Shown here: one piece after another, positions 40,151 to 41,874 of the stretch
Position numbering within the stretch: the stretch's first letter is position 1
How the letters are laid out: each line of letters begins with the position of its first letter
Source: CAWBCI01 sp963787195
Lineage (GTDB): Bacteria; Bacteroidota; Bacteroidia; Bacteroidales; JAGOPY01
NCBI GenBank assembly: GCA_963787195.1
Contig: CAWBCI010000011.1
Location: 1 to 41,874, forward strand
Length of the DNA stretch: 41,874 nucleotides
Direction: 5' to 3'
Translations under genes and position numbers: made by a program
Notes under the pieces: generated by a model
Databases searched by the model: none
Told to the model about the DNA's origin: nothing
What the model saw: only the letters and a program-made list of their open reading frames with translations

Positions 40151-40561
40151 ATGATACAGCAGTTTCACTTAAGCTTGAAGGAATTTGGCAAAGGCTTTCA
40201 CCTGATCACCCGGGAGGTAGAGCAAGCTTTGCCTGAATTGCCTGAGAAAGGGCTGTTGAATATTTTTATCCAACATACTTCGGCAGGAATCATGATCAAT
40301 GAGAATGCTGACGCGACTGTAAGGACTGATTTTGAAACCGTTTTTAACCGGCTGATACCTGAAGACAGCCGTGAATATGTTCATACTTTGGAAGGTCCTG
40401 ATGATATGCCTGCCCATATTAAGTCTTCAATGACAGGACACAGTATTTCAATACCAATCAGTAATTTCAGACTTGACCTGGGAACCTGGCAGGGGATTTA
40501 CCTCTGCGAATTCAGGAACCGGGGCGGCAGCCGGAAACTGGTCCTAACCTTATATTCCTGA
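40151..40561 (+). CDS. YjbQ family (UPF0047) protein
   Basis: This 136-residue protein carries all the family signatures: IQHTSAGIMINENADATVRTD, EGPDDMPAHIKSSMTGHS and LGTWQGIYLCEFR. E. coli YjbQ has weak thiamin phosphate synthase activity in vitro, and many databases use that name. The physiological function is not settled. The gene is alone on its strand between the citrate synthase terminator and the convergent histidine kinase. Confidence 0.93.
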   Translation: MIQQFHLSLKEFGKGFHLITREVEQALPELPEKGLLNIFIQHTSAGIMINENADATVRTDFETVFNRLIPEDSREYVHTLEGPDDMPAHIKSSMTGHSISIPISNFRLDLGTWQGIYLCEFRNRGGSRKLVLTLYS

Positions 40562-40568
40562 GATAGTT

Positions 40569-41789
40569 TTATTTTTTGAATTCTACTTTGAAGGCTGCCC
40601 CTCTACCTGCTTCATTATTACAAGTGACAGTACCTTTCATGGCGCTGACATATTTTTGCACGATAGCGAGGCCTAAACCAACAGGAGATTCTTCCTGTGA
40701 ATGCATTGGAGTCTGACGCTGGTACTGATTAAAAATCTTGTCCAGCATGGTATTATCAATGCCCGGCCCTTCGTCCTGTATATAAAAAACTATGGTTTTG
40801 CCGGTATCTTTTAAACTAAGATATATTGATTTTCCGGGATGGGTAAAACGCACCGCATTGGAAACCAGGTTGTCAACTATCTGGGTGAAATATACTTTGT
40901 TAAGGTCCACTGTTACTGCTTCAATTTCAGTTTTAAGATGGATGTTTTTTTGTTCCAGAACATAAGTGTAATTAGCTATCAATTCATCAATGACATCTTT
41001 GAGATTAAAAGCTTCCATTTTGAGTTGGAAAACCTTTGAATCAATGGAATTTACATCCAGGGTTTCATTGATCAGGTTATTGATACGCCGCAGCGATTTT
41101 CGAATGATATCGAGACTTTCTGTCTGGATCTCGCTGTAGGAACTTTTATCCGATTCCAGCATTTCGACCATACACAAACTACTGGTCAGCGGATTTTTTA
41201 TCTGATGGATGACCATTCCCAACAACTGGTTTTTTTCTTCATTCAGCTTGGTCAGATCATAATTCTGCTGGGATAATTGCTCTTTCTGCGAAGAAATACT
41301 CACATTTTGTTTTTCAATCTGCTCTTTTTGTTTTCGGATTTTGAGAAAGCTTTTGGATAGTTTTTCCTCCAGATCATTCATATCACGCATCCTGCTAATA
41401 TGCAGTTTTAGAACACCTCGCAATATATCGGTATTTCCCGCAGCAATATTATAAAAATCGACTTTTTTTAATTTCAGCAGAGAACATTCTTCCTCAGCTG
41501 TTACGGATGCAGAACGTGTATTATCGTCAATCAGGGAATACTCTCCGAATACTTCTGATTGCTCCATTCTGCTCAGGACATGATTTCCATCATGAATACG
41601 GACTTTCCCTTCCGTAATAATAAAGAGTGCATCTCCTGATTCACCTTTACGGATTATGGCAGCTCCTTTTCTGAATCTGACTTCTTCCAAAACCCTGGAT
41701 ATATCTTTCAGAACTTCAGGACTGGTCTCTGAAAGTATTTGGATTTTTTTAAGAAAATCAAATTTTTCGCTTTCCGTGAGGGTATTCAT
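40569..41789 (-). CDS. Soluble histidine kinase with N-terminal cyclic-nucleotide-binding domain
   Basis: This 406-residue cytoplasmic protein has a cNMP-binding-type domain (about residues 14-130: FRKGAAIIRKGESGDALFIITEGKV, VFGEYSLIDDNTRSASV). A coiled coil follows (about 135-190), then HisKA with His195 (GMVIHQIKNPL), then HATPase with the N-box NLVSNAVRFTHPGK, IQDEGPGID and VGLGLAIVQKY. It has no membrane helix. It would join a nucleotide or redox-type sensor input to phosphotransfer. No response regulator is adjacent in the window, so the partner is unknown. Confidence 0.92.
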   Translation of the reverse strand: MNTLTESEKFDFLKKIQILSETSPEVLKDISRVLEEVRFRKGAAIIRKGESGDALFIITEGKVRIHDGNHVLSRMEQSEVFGEYSLIDDNTRSASVTAEEECSLLKLKKVDFYNIAAGNTDILRGVLKLHISRMRDMNDLEEKLSKSFLKIRKQKEQIEKQNVSISSQKEQLSQQNYDLTKLNEEKNQLLGMVIHQIKNPLTSSLCMVEMLESDKSSYSEIQTESLDIIRKSLRRINNLINETLDVNSIDSKVFQLKMEAFNLKDVIDELIANYTYVLEQKNIHLKTEIEAVTVDLNKVYFTQIVDNLVSNAVRFTHPGKSIYLSLKDTGKTIVFYIQDEGPGIDNTMLDKIFNQYQRQTPMHSQEESPVGLGLAIVQKYVSAMKGTVTCNNEAGRGAAFKVEFKK

Positions 41790-41812
41790 TTCACTATCAT
41801 TAGTTTCATCTT

Positions 41813-41820
41813 CAAAAGTA
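41813..41820 (-). promoter_or_regulatory. -7 promoter element for the cNMP-domain kinase
   Basis: The minus strand reads TACTTTTG, an exact TAnnTTTG match, 23 bases before the ATG at 41789. The last 54 bases of the window hold nothing recognisable. Confidence 0.5.
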
Positions 41821-41874
41821 GAAAAAAAGGTTCAGCACTGAGCAATACGTAATGAGAAGGTATACTACATACAC

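Noticed and set aside
1..41874. CRISPR arrays, insertion sequences, prophage, tRNA or rRNA genes
   Set aside because: I saw no repeat-spacer pattern, transposase motif, phage structural gene, cloverleaf or rRNA sequence in the window.

Overview
The window looks like chromosomal DNA of a member of the Bacteroidota, probably an uncultured or environmental Bacteroidales-like lineage. The reasons are the many TAnnTTTG (-7) promoter elements, weak or absent Shine-Dalgarno sequences, a TonB-dependent receptor with an N-terminal carboxypeptidase-regulatory domain, a thioredoxin-like lipoprotein of the type common in that phylum, an RprXY-like two-component pair, and moderate-to-low GC. I saw no transposase, phage gene, CRISPR array, rRNA or tRNA.

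Layout. 0-9 kb holds housekeeping genes: the tail of an e(P4)-type acid phosphatase, sppA, lpxH, a thioredoxin-fold lipoprotein without a CXXC, purine nucleoside phosphorylase with lpxK, and the Nif3/zinc-ribbon pair. 9-15 kb holds envelope and signalling genes: PspC and LiaF-like membrane proteins, a TonB-dependent receptor, and a histidine kinase/response regulator pair. A four-copy TTAACA array lies between the kinase and a secreted Cys-rich protein. 15.6-19 kb holds OsmC, Dtd, PdxJ, an esterase and TatC.

19.7-32.5 kb is the most distinctive part, a putative sulfur/molybdenum respiratory island. A Crp/Fnr regulator faces a seven-gene operon encoding a Tat-exported molybdopterin oxidoreductase of the PsrA/PhsA type, a four-cluster ferredoxin, an NrfD membrane subunit, two half-size YeeE/YedE transporters and two membrane-anchored rhodanese-like proteins. 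Both rhodanese-like proteins have lost the usual catalytic cysteine and both end in Gly-Gly-Cys. Divergent from this operon are a Rieske protein and a cytochrome b fused to a 12-haem cytochrome c domain. A CRP-type palindrome sits at the promoter of the molybdoenzyme operon. Beyond these lie a TauE/SafE permease plus MobB-like operon, preceded by a leader that resembles a molybdenum-cofactor riboswitch, and then mobA. Together these genes could make the cofactor, export and assemble the enzyme, move sulfur species across the membrane and connect the quinone pool to periplasmic electron carriers. The substrate and the direction of electron flow cannot be read from sequence.

32.5-41.9 kb returns to core metabolism: a flavin-type split-barrel protein, a frameshifted queA, pssA, a secreted C1 peptidase, a DCC-family protein, isocitrate dehydrogenase, a citrate synthase of the mitochondrial type, YjbQ and a cyclic-nucleotide-domain histidine kinase.
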